From NCBI RefSeq assembly GCF_027596085.1, contig NC_072467.1, positions 12,125,476 through 12,189,475 on the forward strand: a DNA stretch of 64,000 nt, in the 5' to 3' direction. Source of the DNA: Anoplopoma fimbria. Its lineage: Eukaryota; Chordata; Actinopteri; Perciformes; Anoplopomatidae. Position 1 is the first letter of the stretch, and the number at the start of each line of letters is the position of its first letter. Made by a program: the position numbers and the translations under genes. Below are positions 32,824 to 48,100 of the stretch, piece after piece. Below the pieces are notes generated by a model that worked only from the letters and a program-made list of their open reading frames with translations, was not told the origin of the DNA and made no database searches.

Positions 32824-34416
32824 GGTGGCAAATGTTGGCAAACAAAAAATATATAATTTTGTGTAACTGACATTGTTTAGCTTGGTTATTTTATGACTTC
32901 TCCACTTGTGCAACATTTAATATTTTAATGCAGTTGACCCTTGTGTCCACACGCGTTCAGCCAAAGTAACACAGTCTCACTTGAAACAATATTAATTGGA
33001 CTTCCTAATAGCTAAATTTGTATTGCAATTTTAGTGGACATTTTCTTCGAGTAGCTGCATGTCATATAAAGATTTAAATGCCTCTGATTAATTGATGCAG
33101 GTTTGTACCAGCTCCACATTGAGATGGGAGCTTGTGCGCTTGCTGTATAATTCAGATGGCTTTAAAAGCATGTCAACTCAATTACAGGGGTTTTACGAGA
33201 AATATCATGTCCTGTCCTACTATGTCAGGAGTAACATCTCAGCTCAGGAGGAATACCTCCCACCCTGTATTCATCTGGAAAAAGATGGGACGCTTTCGCT
33301 GGCAACACTGGAATTCCAGTCAAATTATTTTAGTTGTCAGGTCAGATCTTTGTTAAGGTTAAGTTTTGTAGTTATATTTAATTACATGTTTTATGCAATA
33401 GGCTACGCATTCATGTTTCTATTGACATTTAAAGCCTCTGAGACATACCATGTTGTTTCTTTTTGGGTGATGTCAGATCAGATTATCTCTTTTAGATTTG
33501 CTTTGGTCATTTATGAGTTTCAAAAATCAGACCTCAGTTAGTTCTAAAGTGTTTCCCAATTTGCTTTTGGATGTTATTTAAAAGCTTTTCCATATTTGGG
33601 CCAATTTAAGCTTATTTGCTGCATCTTATGGACAATGAAATGCTATAAGCCCGAAGCTCTTAAAATGAAAAATGAATTCACCTCCCAACTTAATGACAGG
33701 AGTTGAACTGTCAATCCATTAGAACCAATTTTAAATGTGAGAACTTTGCCTCAGTTCAGCTCAAAGGGAAGGGGGAAGTGAAGTGTTTTGTTCTGCTGCT
33801 TCATTTCGTTCACACAAGGGGAAAACACAGGCAATGCAGTGCAGACTCAGCAGTGTCACTCTACTTGTTTCTTCAGTCCTTTTCATTATGCAACTGGGAG
33901 ACAGACATCATGCTGCAAATAAAGCTGTCTGACTGAGTCAGTGCTACAGCGAAATGGACAGTATTTCTATCATCTTCTTGATTCCAATGCGCACAAAGCG
34001 ATACATTTTCAGGGAAGAGCAAAAGACCTTGTAGTTGCTGCTGTTCAGTTGCTCAACTGAGACCACCGGCATCAACACTAGAGCCCATGTCTACTGTTTT
34101 TCTACACTTACTATAGTTATAAATTGTACACCATCTTGCTCTGGTTGTGACTGCATCCATCGTTAATCCTTTTTATGTTTATGCTAGTGAGTAGAAGTCG
34201 AGGGAGCAGTTTAAAGCTGGAAGGCCTTGATAAAAAATAATGAAGTTGGTATGCAGAAGGTCAGCACAAGGAAACATAACTTTGAGAGAATTACACAGCC
34301 TGCCACGAGGAAGTCCAAGAGGTAATCCTCTCCATCAAGACATGAACAACACTGGCAGTTACTGTTTGAGGAAATCATGTTCATAAAGTGTCAAAACTGA
34401 TTTTATCTTAAGACAT

Positions 34417-34422
34417 TTTATT
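34417..34422 (-). other. Possible poly(A) signal of calretinin
   Basis: AATAAA on the minus strand about 650 bases after the calretinin stop; A/T-rich context makes a chance match possible. Confidence 0.35.
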
Positions 34423-35069
34423 TATATTTTCAATCGACAGTATCAGCCAAAAACAAACATTGAAAATTAAAAATCATATAATGGCAATGGAACAAGAGGG
34501 CTTCAGGGCAAACAGGCGGAAAAATCAGTTCCATCACAAACTATAAATTCAAACACAGCTGTCTGCAGTTTTGTATGACTATATATATTGTATCTAATGC
34601 AAAGTTGGACGAGGGTGGGGATGGAGGGGTCAACGAAGCCGGGGTCAAGGTTCGGGGGTTATCAACGGGTCAAAAGGTTGTTTCTGTGGAAAAAACTGGG
34701 TTGGGCTTTTGGTCAGGAGTTGCAAGTCAGGCACAGCATGGATGGCAGGGATGTTTATGAGGTCAGAAATAGTAAAGGACATGGGGCAGGAGCTGAGAAG
34801 GTGAAAAGCTACTGTAGAGGTTTCAGACAAGTCAGGTGGCAGAAAAATGAGGGTTCAAGGAGGAAGAGCTGTTTTGCGTGCTGACGGTGCACTTATTAGT
34901 TCTGATGTTGTAACTTGAGGGCGGGTTGGGGAAATGATAGGGGGCAGGGGTGTCTGGCACATGCACCTGGTATATGTTGCCAGGCAGTTAGAAGTGGGCG
35001 TGGTCTCGGGAGAGCGGGGCAGGGCAGGCAGAGAAAATGATGATGCACAACAAGAGAGAGGAGGAAGAG

Positions 35070-38000
35070 TCACACTATGGGCTCCCTGCAGAGGACAATT
35101 TCCAGCTCGCTACGGTAGAGCTTCCCTCCATCGGACAGTTTCATGATGCTCTCCTTGTAGCCCCCCAGGTTCTTCACATCCACCTCCTGAACGAGAGAGA
35201 AGGGGTTATGATGGAGCCAGTAAAACTGAACTATTGACATTAATCAAAATAAAGATACTAATGCTTTGCTGGCAGCTAAATTCAACCAGGTATTGTCCTG
35301 GACGTATAGATTATTTGTTGCTACTGCTAAGCTTTCTGTTACCACTCAACAAAGGTTACACTGAAAACGGGGGCATATTTACCACTGGAAACTCTTAGTT
35401 ATTTTTGTAGCAATGGGTGTCTGATTCCAGATGGAGGTCGACAAAAGAAGGCCTCTTTTTTTTTGTCGAGCACTATCGATTTTGACGTCAGAAGTGACAA
35501 CTTTAGCTAGCCGATTTCATCAGCTTTAGCTAGCTTGCAATGCTAATTTAGAGATGCCCCTCCAGTTTTTAGAGCCATGTAAAAGGGTTTTAAATATGTA
35601 CTGGTTAGCTACTAACATTAAAGAGCTAAAAAACAGCAACTGAGAAGCAAATTCAAAGAAAGGATTGTGGAAAAATGTCAACTAAACTAAACATACAAGA
35701 TGTTGTGACTTTGAATTTTTCTTTGTCTATTAGATATTTATGTGTCTGCATTCAGTCCCTGCTAACAGACAGCCCTGTGTGCTGTATTACTTTTCAGTCA
35801 GGGCTCACACTAATATCCCCATTCTGATTGCACATAATAAAACAGTTAAAAAGCTTAAATCATTTAGTGATATCAATAAAGCTTTTGATCTGAGCTTCTC
35901 CAGCACTAAGAACCGGAGCAGATAACTTCATTCATCACACGCAGTGTGTTCATGTTTACTTCTAGTATTGTAACTCTACTATTTGTAGAGTTACTTCAGC
36001 ATGTAGTATTAAAGATGTTTAAAATACAGTTTTTTAATAATTTCGGTTACACACAATAACAATACACAAAATGCACAGGGAATAAAAGACTGAGAGGAGC
36101 ACGAATGATCGTAAAGAAATGGTATCAGGTGCCAGAGGTCACAAGACAGGTCTAAACTCACAAAAAGTAAATGGTGCATATTGTTTTCCACAGGGTCACA
36201 GTATGTACTGGTATACAAAACAGCTGTGAACCCTCACAAAATCCCCCATCTCACCTTCTTGTTTGTCTGGTAAAGGTCTCGTAGCAGGGCATCTAACTCC
36301 TGCTCATCAATGTAGCCATTCCCATCCTGAAAGAAGTCGACAGAAACACACCACAAATGTTATTTTGATTTCCAAACATTCAGAAAAGACTGGAAGGAAC
36401 AAGATAATGGGGGTGAAAAGGAGACAGCGAGCAGACTTCAAATCCTAATTAAACGCCAGCCATTTAAACTAAAGCTCAAAAATATGCAGCCGCCTATTAC
36501 ACCTATTTTTTTTCTAGTTTTCATCAAAATATTCCTTCCCAAACAGTGTGAAACAGCTATATTTAGATTCTGAGCTTTCTGATTTGTGTGCCCTGCTCTG
36601 CTGCTCATTCAATATTGTATGGGAGCCATCGCTATTGCACCAGCCAAATGGCCATTCATGAATGATGATTTTAAAAAGACTTCCCCATTCACACTTCTGT
36701 AAAGGGGGTTAGCTGCAAAGTCAATACGGAGCCACTTTGCTAATTAATGAGTTATGTCTCACAGTAGAGTTTCGAGTTTGGGGCCAAGAAATAAGTCCAA
36801 ATTGTTGGAAATCTTCCCTTGGCAAGTGGAACAAAACCATGTTCTGTTCATCTAGGCTCGGTCTCAAGATGACTTCAGAGCTGAGTGGCTTGCCAGTCTT
36901 ATTTTATACTTTGGGAGATGGTCTTTGATGTTTACAAAGCTAGACTGAAGTGTCCCAGATCTTGGGAATAAAATGTGAATTCTATTTACTTTCACTTTAA
37001 GTATGAAGGACCCGCAACGAGTTAAGGGAAAGGAAAACAACTTCAGGTATCGGCTGGTCTGTCCAAGTTGCGTGCCATCTTGAAATTTCAGACTTTTTTC
37101 AAGGCCTCGCACAGTTTGGGGGCGGTGGCACCGTGAGCCATGTTAGCGTTCGGCTGACCGGCCGCTCTCCGCCCTGCCAACGATCTCTCAGTGACAGCGC
37201 CTGCCTGTGTTCCAGCTGCAGGGGCTGAGCCCAAAATGATGAAACTAATTACGCCCACAAATGGTAGCGCTCCATGAATGAACCGTGGTGGCTCATCTAT
37301 TATTAAACTTTCAACCCTGTCCTCTGCAAGGGAGCTAGCTAGAGAGAGTCCTTGCCTTCAGTCCAAACCGAGACATGGACATGCACGCAACCACCCACCC
37401 CCTGCTATGATTTGGCCTGCCGTCTAAACTGAGGCCTACACAGTGGCATAAATAAAGGTTCATTATTGACCTTGGAAATACTACTTTGATAAAAAGAAAA
37501 AAAGCTTTCAGCACATTAAAATACTTGATATTGTCAGAAGCTTGGACATGGACTTTTTGGCAGGAGAAAATACAGTATGGCTCTGGAAGGTTTGCACCTT
37601 GTGCCAGTAATGTTTTGTCAAGGTTTTGAAGCCATGGAACTATAGTGTCAGATTGTTTTATTGTTAGAGCCAAATTTAGAATATCCAAGTGCCAATTATT
37701 AGGATTTTTACTGTTCAATTTTTACTACCTACAATTGTTTTTTATTTAAAACAATTCTACATGTCCCCACTCACAACCCTTAAAAATCTACCCATCTACT
37801 GGAATCTCAAGATACTCCAAGTTGTCTCCTTCCAACATAACAAAGACTAATGCATTTCAATTCAACAGCAAACATTCTACATTATTTACTATGAAATTAT
37901 GCTGACAGTGCAATATTGTGAAGCGCTAATTACACGATACAATTGTGTTCAAATTGAAAATGATACAATGTCAATAACACTGCAACCAATACTAACAATT

Positions 38001-41000
38001 TCACAATTTCCAACTTTACAAATACAGGGTAAGCTTGCTTTTTCACTGCAATTGTAGTATCCATGCTGGATTTAAGTTAAGTATATCTGGTACTTTACTG
38101 TGAACATACTCAGATGGTGGTAGTATATTGTAGTATTTGCCTAACACAATGAATGTTTAAGACAATAAATGTGTCAAGAAGTGGCTGAATCGTTGCAACA
38201 AAAAACACATTAGAGAGTAGATTTATGTAAAAATGTAAATTAAAATGTTGTACATACCTAACTACGATAGCTTTTAGCACATAAGAACTGAGCTAACAAC
38301 CGAGCTAACTGGAGCACTAGCGCTGTGCCACATCAAGCTGTTGTTTATTTCCTCAAAAATGTAGTCATACTTCTCGCAGCTACCTAGATTATGTCTGGTC
38401 CCTCACACTGACAAAAACTCACAGGATATCATGAACAAGAAACAAATTATTTAGCAGGTGAAAACTATCCCCTGTAACTCTGCTCTGTTTCCGTCTTTCT
38501 TGTATCAAATAGGTCCCAGTGTCACTCCCCACCGATCTACTGCTAATGTGGAAAATGAGGCCATTAACTGAGCCACTGCTCAACCACCCTGAGCTGTTTA
38601 CAAAGGGACAGGTGTGCCAAGCCTGACTCATTTCCCTGGGTAATTCGGGAGCGCCCTAGGTACGAAACAAGGAATTTGCCTATTCGTGATTTTACTAAAA
38701 GGGAAACTCCAAAACAAACAGTGCTGAGTCATCCAGACAGCTTTACTCAAGAGTCTTTTGCAGTTTGTTCTTATTTTACAGTGTAAATATACATTTCCCA
38801 CATCCTCTTACCATGTTAGCATATTAGCTTTCAGATACAGTGTACCATCATGCAGACATAAACCTACCTTCCTTATTCAAGCTAGCTCTTATCCCACCAG
38901 CTTCAGTTATATTAAACATGTATCGACTACTTACATAACATATTATTTTAACCAAGAACCAAAAATATATATTTAATTATCAATCAACCAGAGCTCCCAT
39001 GATCTTCCAATAGTCTAAGCTTCATGGGATGTATTTGTCGCTTACAGTATAACTTTTGTTATAATTCAATATGAATGAAGAACTGTTCAAATGTTACTGT
39101 TGAGCATTGAAGCTAATACTAATTTCGCTCAGAATACATGGACAGAATTTCCCAGTTTTGAGAATGACAGATGATAAAACCATTTATGCCAAAATGCTAG
39201 TAAAAGAGAAGCTAATCCAGAAATGGGGCCAGACTTCAGCTGTGTGTGAGCAGAGTGTAAATAAATAAGCAGAATATGGGTACATTATGGTCATAGAGGG
39301 ATGGTTATGGTCAGTAACAATAATCAGGTATGCCGTTTATACAATGCATCAGTGGGGCCATTCGCCATCAAATAGCCACTTTCACCCAGAGAACTTGGGT
39401 CCGGCACCACAAGGGGTTTTAAGTGGGCTCTGTACCCCTTAGCTGTATTATTTGTCCCCTCTGTTTAGGTGTTGGAATTACTGAAGACAGACAGAAAGAA
39501 CACGGTTTCTTATGCCAGATTTATACTTCTGTGGCTGTTAATCTATACATGCTGTGCTAAATGGTTCTGGCGGGTAATTTCTTTCTTGATATCCATATCA
39601 GTTTGGACTAACACAACTCCATGTCTGGAAAAAACAATTACAGAAGTGTTCAATTGTGAGGAGGGACTTCTGTGCCTAGAATTATTAATGAGAAAAAGAG
39701 AGGAAAGAGAGCTTTTCCACTGAAGGATAAGTTTGGATTTAGCCTGCTTGGTTTTTGTTGTTGTTAAAACGTTAAGTTAATTTCCTTTTCCTCTATTTTG
39801 GCAATCCACAGAGATTTTCTCTGAGAATCGTTCATGATTGCGAAAAATATTAAGCGCTCTGTTGGTGCTGTGTTTAAAAAGTGGTCAGATTAATAAAGGT
39901 ATTCTTTGATTTTGAAACAGTCAATTTATTTTGCTGTAATTTAGCCTTTCCGAGACGATCGCACCTTTAGGGTTTTTGGTGGGTGTAAATGTATTGCTCC
40001 CTTGAATAAAATGTCACGTACCTTGTCATAGAATGTGAAGATGGCATTGAACTGCTCAGTGGTCAACTTGACACCCTGCAAAAACAAAATAAAAGACAAA
40101 AACTCAACCACTGCTACAGTAAGGCAAGTTATTCAATGATGTTAATTGTGTATAGCCGTTTTGTCTTGCATGAACATTTCTTTCTTCACCATATTTGTCC
40201 CATACCTGGAATTTGAGTAAGAAATTCTCCTGAACAGGGAGAAGCCTGAGGGAGAGAAAGACTTCATTAGCGGACACGATAGTTAGTTAAATTATTCAAA
40301 TCCATTGACGGTGAATGAACATCAGCAGGTGATGTGTTTCAACATTTATATAGTGAACAGAGGGAAAGTGAAATTGCATATTACCTTGCCATCTCTGACA
40401 GGCCCAACTTCCCATCTCCATTCAGATCAAACATCCTGAGCTACAAAGTGGAAGCAGAACGGAGATAGGAAGGGACAGAGGAGAGAGAGTGAAAGCACAG
40501 TTTGCACACATATTTGGTATGAACTATCATATCAAATATAGATAAATTGATAACAAAGAATTACCATTTGTAATGTCATATGAAAAGTTTATATTAGCGG
40601 TTCTGTTGAGTGATAATATTCTCACAATAGAATTGAGCTGCATATTTATCAATAACATCTGTTATGAATGTTTTACATTTTACAGGATACATCTCATACA
40701 CTTAAGAAAACAGTCATGTCAGTCAAATTACCCATCATTTACCTTTGCTTCAGGTTCTGATTTTCACTACAGGATTTATATTTAGCAATGGATATCACTA
40801 GCATGATTTCACTACCACAGGACCTGAATGATATTTGTGCCTGTGAATCTATTATTTATAATTTAGTATCTATAATTATTTTGCAAAAATGTATTAACTT
40901 GCTGTTTTCCCTTGATAATATCTTTCACCATCTGCGGCTATAATAGAGGCACAAAGAAACAACAATGACCAAGTGTTTCCTTAAAGTGTGCTGAGGAAAA

Positions 41001-42094
41001 TCAGGTCAGGTCAGCTCTGGGGCTTCCAGGAAGAAGCAGATGTTAGCACATCTGTGCTGTAAACCCACAACCTGCAGGACATGATGGCTGACAGCCACTC
41101 GGCCGCACAGCGCCACCGCCACCAACACGATAGGCCTCTGAGGTTCTCCAGGCAGATGAACAATTGACATACACATTTCATGAAGACTGCATATGGCTCA
41201 CGGTCTTTCTGTAGGATTTATTGCTGTTTCCGAGATGTAACTTTTTATTTAACTTTAGCCATTTATAGTTATTTTTTACTTTTTTACTATTGTAAAAATA
41301 TAATATAATATAATAATAATGGATTCTTTCTAATGGCCATCAGGGGGGACTTATTTGGTTGCAAAAATAATTCTGGTTAAATGGAAATCTTTGAGAAAAT
41401 GACCCTACTTCTCACTTGATTTATACCTCGGTTAACATTGTAAACATGAGTTTATGGTCTCAGTCTCTAGTTTCAAGACTTCTTCAATACAGGATGATGT
41501 TCACATAGTAAATATGGTCCATTTAGAGTAAAATAGACCATAAAGCAGGGTATGCTTTACGGCGTAGCTACCTTGTGATTGACAGGTCACTAACACAGCG
41601 TTTTTGTCTTAGAACTTTAACCATTTCACAGTGTGTTGTCAGTTCTTGGAATGTAACCTTTTTGGTCGCCTAAAAGGTCTTATTCAGTATTCAGTTGTAC
41701 TTGGCTCCCCCCTCTCATGTCAATTCTGGTTGCAAAGATGGTGTGGCCCAAAAATAAGTGACGTCCCGGTGACTACGTCCACCTCTTATATACAATATAT
41801 GAACCGGTATAGTACAAACTGATACATACATGTGAACAAGATGTAACGTTTATGAATAAGAGGGTAACAATCTGGGAATATCAAATGAATTAATGCTACT
41901 GGATACCTGTTTTGTTATTACATAGTACTAAACCTTTAGATTTATTTTTTCATCTTGCTTATATATCCCCTTAAAATCCTTAAAAGCTTTCTCAGTGCAG
42001 AAATCAGTTTTTAGTTTAAACAGCTAAGCATGGAGTTTAGCTCAAAAGAATAGTGATAACTGGCCAATTACACTTCTGCATCTGGGATTCCTCA

Positions 42095-42192
<98 letters not shown>

Positions 42193-45100
42193 TATGAGTA
42201 TGAGTATGAGTCTTACTATGGTCTGTGTGTACTCCTGGAGCTTCTTGTCATCGTAGTGTCTGTTAGCCTTCTCCAGCAGGTCTGACAGAAAGCCCTGAGG
42301 ACAGAGATTCACGTAGATTAAAGAACTAAAGAAGAAATGAGGAAGAATATGCAGATGTATGGCAAATACAGGATGTAAAAAATTAGCTTATTTAAATGAT
42401 GCAATTTTGGGGGTCTCCACCGTTTCGGATTAGTTGATGAGGAACAGAACAAAAGATGAATGAAAATACAAAGATAGGTTAAAACAATGAAGATGGATAA
42501 GAAAAAAATAGAAAAGTAACAAGGACAGTAGGAGGGTAGGAAAAAACATGAAAACGGAAAGAAGACAAAAAGGATGGAGACAGAAAAAAATTATGATATC
42601 AATGTTATTTTATGAACTGATCTTGTGTTTTCTATTATACATCCTAATCTACAAAGGAAATAGTAACTACTGCCTTTAGGTAGAGTAAATTTAGCAGTCA
42701 TTTTCTCACATCACAGGTTCAGCTCCAGAGTCTATATACTCAGACAATTTCCTGGTCTGCTCACAATCATGAGGTGAGACACATGTCTGCTGCCTGCGAT
42801 CTCATCTGCACTTTTCCAAAGCTTTCAAAAGGCCACACCTGAGTAACTCATCTGCAACTGGTCAGCTGGAAGAAATGTGATCCCATAACAACCCAAGCAG
42901 CCTAATCTGTACTTGACGTGTAATCGCTGACCCCATTAACGTTCAACTCCCCAGTGCCGAGCGCTCTCCTTCATATAATTTGGCACAACATTTCAGTAGA
43001 GGTGTTGAAGTGTAACATAACAGTCTTTTTTGCAGTCTGAAAAGCTTTTCTTTTTTCTTTTGCATCTGAATCCTCACCTGGAAAAAAAACACTCATGGTC
43101 ACTGGGGGATTTCCTTTTGGAGCAGCCACTTATCTCTCCTCGTCAAAACTGCTGTCTGGCTTTACTGACCCGTGTGCTCATATGATTTAAAAATAAAATG
43201 TAAATCCCACTGAAACTCAGCAGAGAATATTTTGAAATTGACGTTTTTAAAAGGGAGCAGACAAACATATTCCCTACCTATTTTCCATATATATTCCTTT
43301 CAACAAGTAGATTCAGAAACAGTTTGATAATAGGGTAGTTACTAATCATAACACAAAAAAACGCAGAGGATTATTTTTTTTGTCTTTTTCTTTCCTCTCT
43401 TTTATTGGTGCACAACAATATAGCATCTAGAAGGTGATAAATAGAAAACCTTTTATCTACACTTTTACACTCAAAATGAATTAAAGGTATGGGAAATACA
43501 TCCAGTTAAACACAAAAATAGAAAAACACGTATATAACAGTGGTATTAATATACGTAGATTTGTAAATAAAATGTAATAAAATACAGGAAAAGGAATATG
43601 CTTTTCCTAGCTACAGTTTAGGTTGGGTGCTCTGCCAGTAAGCATTTTAATGTGTATTTGAATGTGTGTAGGGGGGAGAATGAAAAAAAGACAATAAATG
43701 AGAAATAAGTATGACAAAGTAAACAGATGAATAAATAACAGCACTTTGTAATATTGGTTATGCTTAACGTTTGGATGAAAATGTAAATATAAAATCCTGT
43801 ATATCAGGTATGCAATATGTTATACTGAGTCATAACAAACCTTCAATTCATTTGCTTCAATGTAGCCGCTGCGATCTGTGTCATATCGCCGCCATGCCTG
43901 CAAGAGATCAACAGAACAAAATAAATATTGGATTGAAAGCAGTTTTTCAGCGCTGATGTACAAAGCCCAAAGACATTTACATTTCTTCTCCCCTACATAA
44001 ATTCTCCCGTGGCCGAACCCCCAGCTTGCTCTTTAACTGCGCTTAGAGTTGATTTTTCTCTGGTGCAGAGCAGAAATCGTTCCATGGGGGACGACCACAG
44101 AAGCCCGGGCCATCACTGTAAATACACGGTCTTCAATACAATCCCACTCACCCGCATACAGAGCAGAGGGCAGCCAGAGACAGAGGGAGAAATGAGGAAG
44201 GGAGAGAAAGTCATTTTAATGAATGTTTTAATCTAGCAGCTGTCCCTGTCCAAAGAAGGGCTCCTTATCAAAGATGGATGGCCTCCCTCTCCCTCTCCTT
44301 CTCCTCCTCCCGCCCCCTGCTCCTCCTCTGGGCTCGGCAAAAAGGAGTTACAGTGGTGTTATCCATTATATATGACTCTGAAAATAGAAGTCTCTGCTTC
44401 CTCATTCTAACCCTTTAAAAACCTTGCTGCCCACTTCCTCCTCCGTGCACCCTTCAACAAAGACTGATTAATCCCCCTCTCTTGTTTTATGCTCTCAAAC
44501 CCCGGCTCTCAACTTCCCATCGACATTTCATTTACGTCCCCTCTGTTCCTGCGTTCTCTTGTTTGCCCTTTGTATCCTTCCCTCTCCAGACCTTCCTTTT
44601 CATTCATCCTCTACTTCTCTCGTTTCATTATTCACTCTCAATATGACACAGGAGACAAGGACAGCCTCTTCCCTACATGTAATTGGTTTCTAATTGGCTC
44701 CATTCTTTCATGCGGCATATCGTGCATGAAATCTGCCATTTTCTTATCTTCTAAAGGTATTTTGAGGAATAAATTATTTCCTTTTTCTAGTACATTTCAA
44801 CAAACGTCTTGCTATGCTGAGGGCTTTTTGTTACTCCTACAATCATTCATTATTCACAGCCGCACCAAACTTGTTAATACCGTACCTTGAACTGTTCATA
44901 TATAAATGGTTTCTTAAACACACAACTTGGCTGTAATTCACTAACGGCACTGAACAGTCTTGTTTTCTGTGAGGTTTTGCTAGTAACTATTCACATAGGA
45001 TTAGCTTTGTGTGTAGCTAATGTCTGAATGCTCGTTCGCTAAATTGATTTAGCTGCTCCGCTAACTCTCCTTGTTTTGTTGGTGACTGATTTGACTTGGG

Positions 45101-48100
45101 CAAAGACGTAATACTTGTTATGAACAAATTTTCTCTACAAACCACTTGAAAACGTTCTACAGGGCCAGTGTTCTTTCTTTTCATCCGCTAATTCAGACTT
45201 TGTCTTGTTGTTCATGTATGCTAGTTGTTGTTTTCTGTTCCTTGCTAGCATCAGTAAAGCTGGCTCAAAAGTACAGCTAAGGGGCTGATGTTTTACTTCA
45301 GATTTCCACATATGTTATACTATATAAGTATGTAGTATCACATCCAAACTATGAAAGCAAGGAATTTCTGTCCATATGTGTTTATGTGTCCTTCGCAAAT
45401 CTAAAGAACCGCTCATCTGAACTACTGCACAAGTGTATTGTTGGGGTTCCAAGACTTGCAGTGTCAAATGTGTCACAGAAATTGATTGGTGATCACCAAT
45501 GGTGATTTTAGGCCTGCTTTTCCAGGCAAATATGCCCCACTGTCATTCAGAAAGATTAATTTAGCTGTTTACGTGTTTTTGGTTCCTTTTTTGTTTCTCC
45601 TGACAGGAAAACAATCAATCATGATTGATGTTCACACTGCAAGTTGAGATTTGGGATTTGTGAACATAGCTCCTCTGCATACACCAGCAGAAGCTCGATT
45701 TGAAATTCAACTGCTAAATCTCAACAGCAGAAACGGGCAACCATGTGCAATGGCACAGAGATTGCGGTTTTCTTTCCAGACTACACCGGTTTATTTCACT
45801 AATTAGTACACCTTCAACCATACACGGGGAATTAATCCGTGAAATTAGCTGGTAGGCATGAGTGAGAACATGCAGGCTGTCTCCCCTCCATGGCTGACTG
45901 ACTCTGGTCTATAATGTATGGTTGGTTAAAATAAGTGTGTCCTGACTAATGGCATTTCTTACTGAACAAAAAGCCTTTGTACATTAAGCATTGCAAAGAA
46001 CAGTTCAAATGACAGAGTTCGGCAAGAGGGGACAGCAGCTTTGCATAAAAAATATATATACCGGCCCATCCACACGCACTCAGAAACACTCTCTTACCGC
46101 CATAAACTCAGCACTGGAGCTGACAAACTCTCTGAAGCAGAGCAGGAAGTTCTCTTCTGTTGGGAGAATCTGGGCCAGCTAGAGAGAGAAATTACAGGAA
46201 AATGGGAGTGGTGAGAACACAAGATGGTGGGGTTGATGTGCTGGGAGAAAAGAAATGGAGACCGGGGAGCTTTTTGTCTGCAAAATCTCAAATGGCCAAT
46301 TCGGACATAAATAATAGAGTAGCCAGGCTCAAGTTTTTGGTTGAGACAAAACCTTTGCACCTGATTTCTACCCAAACAACTGAACATTAAACTCATCCTC
46401 AGATTTTTCCATGCTGCCAGGGGATTATTGATATTGCAGAAGGGCCTCCTTCTTCCATTTCTTTCAAATCACCCTCCTAAAATGGTAAAATCAAATGAAA
46501 GCAATATGCCGAACCGATGCTCAGTTGAGACCATCATAAAGACTTCATTTATGTAATCGACCGGAGTATTGACCCAGCCTTGTACTGTAATGCTCTGACT
46601 CTGTGAATTATCTGAGCTTTTTTCTTTTTACAACTTTTTCTCTCTCAGTAGAAAGCAGACAGAAAACTGTTTTCTCCTGTTTCCAGTCTTTATGCTAAGC
46701 TAAACTAGCTGACTGCTGGCTACACAAATGAAAGTGGCATCAATCTAATACACAGCAGTAATAAGTACTTTTGTTTGTTCTAGTGATTTAATATGTCACA
46801 CTGACAAAAAAAATAATCCCTGCAAAAAGGAAAAAAATCCCAAAATATCAACCTACTCCTTTAATGAAAGCCACAGATTAGATTTAAAGCGTAATACAAG
46901 AAGCGTCTCCCAGGCCTTACCTCTGACATCTCAATTCGTCCGTCTTTGTTCTTGTCGAACTTCTGCATGAACTCCTTCATCTTTTCTCTGAATGTGGGGT
47001 TTGAAGGGTCCTGGAAAACATTTGCACTCAATACAAGTGAAACCTGAGTGGCCATTATGCATACATACATGTGTTCAATCTCTAGTCCTTGAACTCACCA
47101 CCCCTGCTCCTCTCCGGGCCATCTCCAACTCCTTGAAGAAGTTCTCCAGCTCCTTCCCCTCGATGTAGCCATTACCTTGGAGACACACAGAACCATAAAC
47201 CTATGTCACCACAACGACCGCATTTCAGTATCGCTGACATGCAAAACATTTTTTAAAAAGCATCTGCACAGATGTGGTCACAGTGTCAAACAGATCCCAG
47301 CGTGGCTCGGTTTTGCCCCGGTATTGATCCAAACATGAGCCTTTTACCAGCGACTCTCTTCCTTCCCCTCTGGCTCAATAGATTAGACTATTGACTGACA
47401 CGATGCAAACTGATCACTCCTCAAAGACTGTGTTTCGCAGGGTTGTACACAAGGAGAGGCTATATATGGAAAGCTGCTTTTCTAGGTTTTTGAAGGTGAT
47501 GATCCACGGGCAGCTTCTTTTATTCTACGGACATCAATACTGCTGTCAACAGGGAGTTTGGCAAATGGGACCAATCAATATGGATAACAGTGTACTGTGA
47601 CAATTTCTACCTGATTTCTTTTTTTCATCTAGACTTGTGAAAGCGATGATATTTTGTCAGGAGGAACTGACGTTTTAAAAGGTTCCGACCCTTTTACCCT
47701 GAATGCTGTCAATCATTTTGACACACGAAGTGTCACTTTTGTCGATTGGCGTTTATCCTGAGGTGATAGCCATCGCATTTGTTTGGATTTCATCATGACA
47801 AATTTAGCTTGGGGACAAAAAAAGTTCACTGTCTTCTTATCTTATTTCATGCTTACTCCTGGCACTCTGCTGCCCTGACAGTACCTATTCAGAGGACAAA
47901 TGAGTGTGCCCGCTTCACCCAGGTAATCTGTGAGCCCGTGCCAGCATCCCATCAACAAGCAACACTAAATGGCAGGACAGATGGCTCCAAACGATGTGAC
48001 TAGCTGCTTCAATAAAACCCTGGAAGGCAGAGCAGCCTCATTAAACAGTAACAAAGATTATTATGCCATCCACTTCCTCTCCTCTCCCTCTAACTCGCTG

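Larger units (their letters stand above)
26111..35069. other. Gene desert between the dehydrogenase and calretinin genes
   Basis: About 9 kb without any exon I can support. It contains a conserved teleost repeat near 27.7 kb, one MITE at 30.6 kb, two diverged dispersed repeats (28.9 and 32.3 kb) and the presumed calretinin 3' UTR at its right end. Open frames such as 33092-33541 and 30025-30375 have no recognisable domain and no flanking splice context. Confidence 0.6.

Noticed and set aside
33092..33541. 149-codon open frame in the gene desert
   Set aside because: No recognisable domain, hydrophobic A/T-driven composition, no splice or promoter context.
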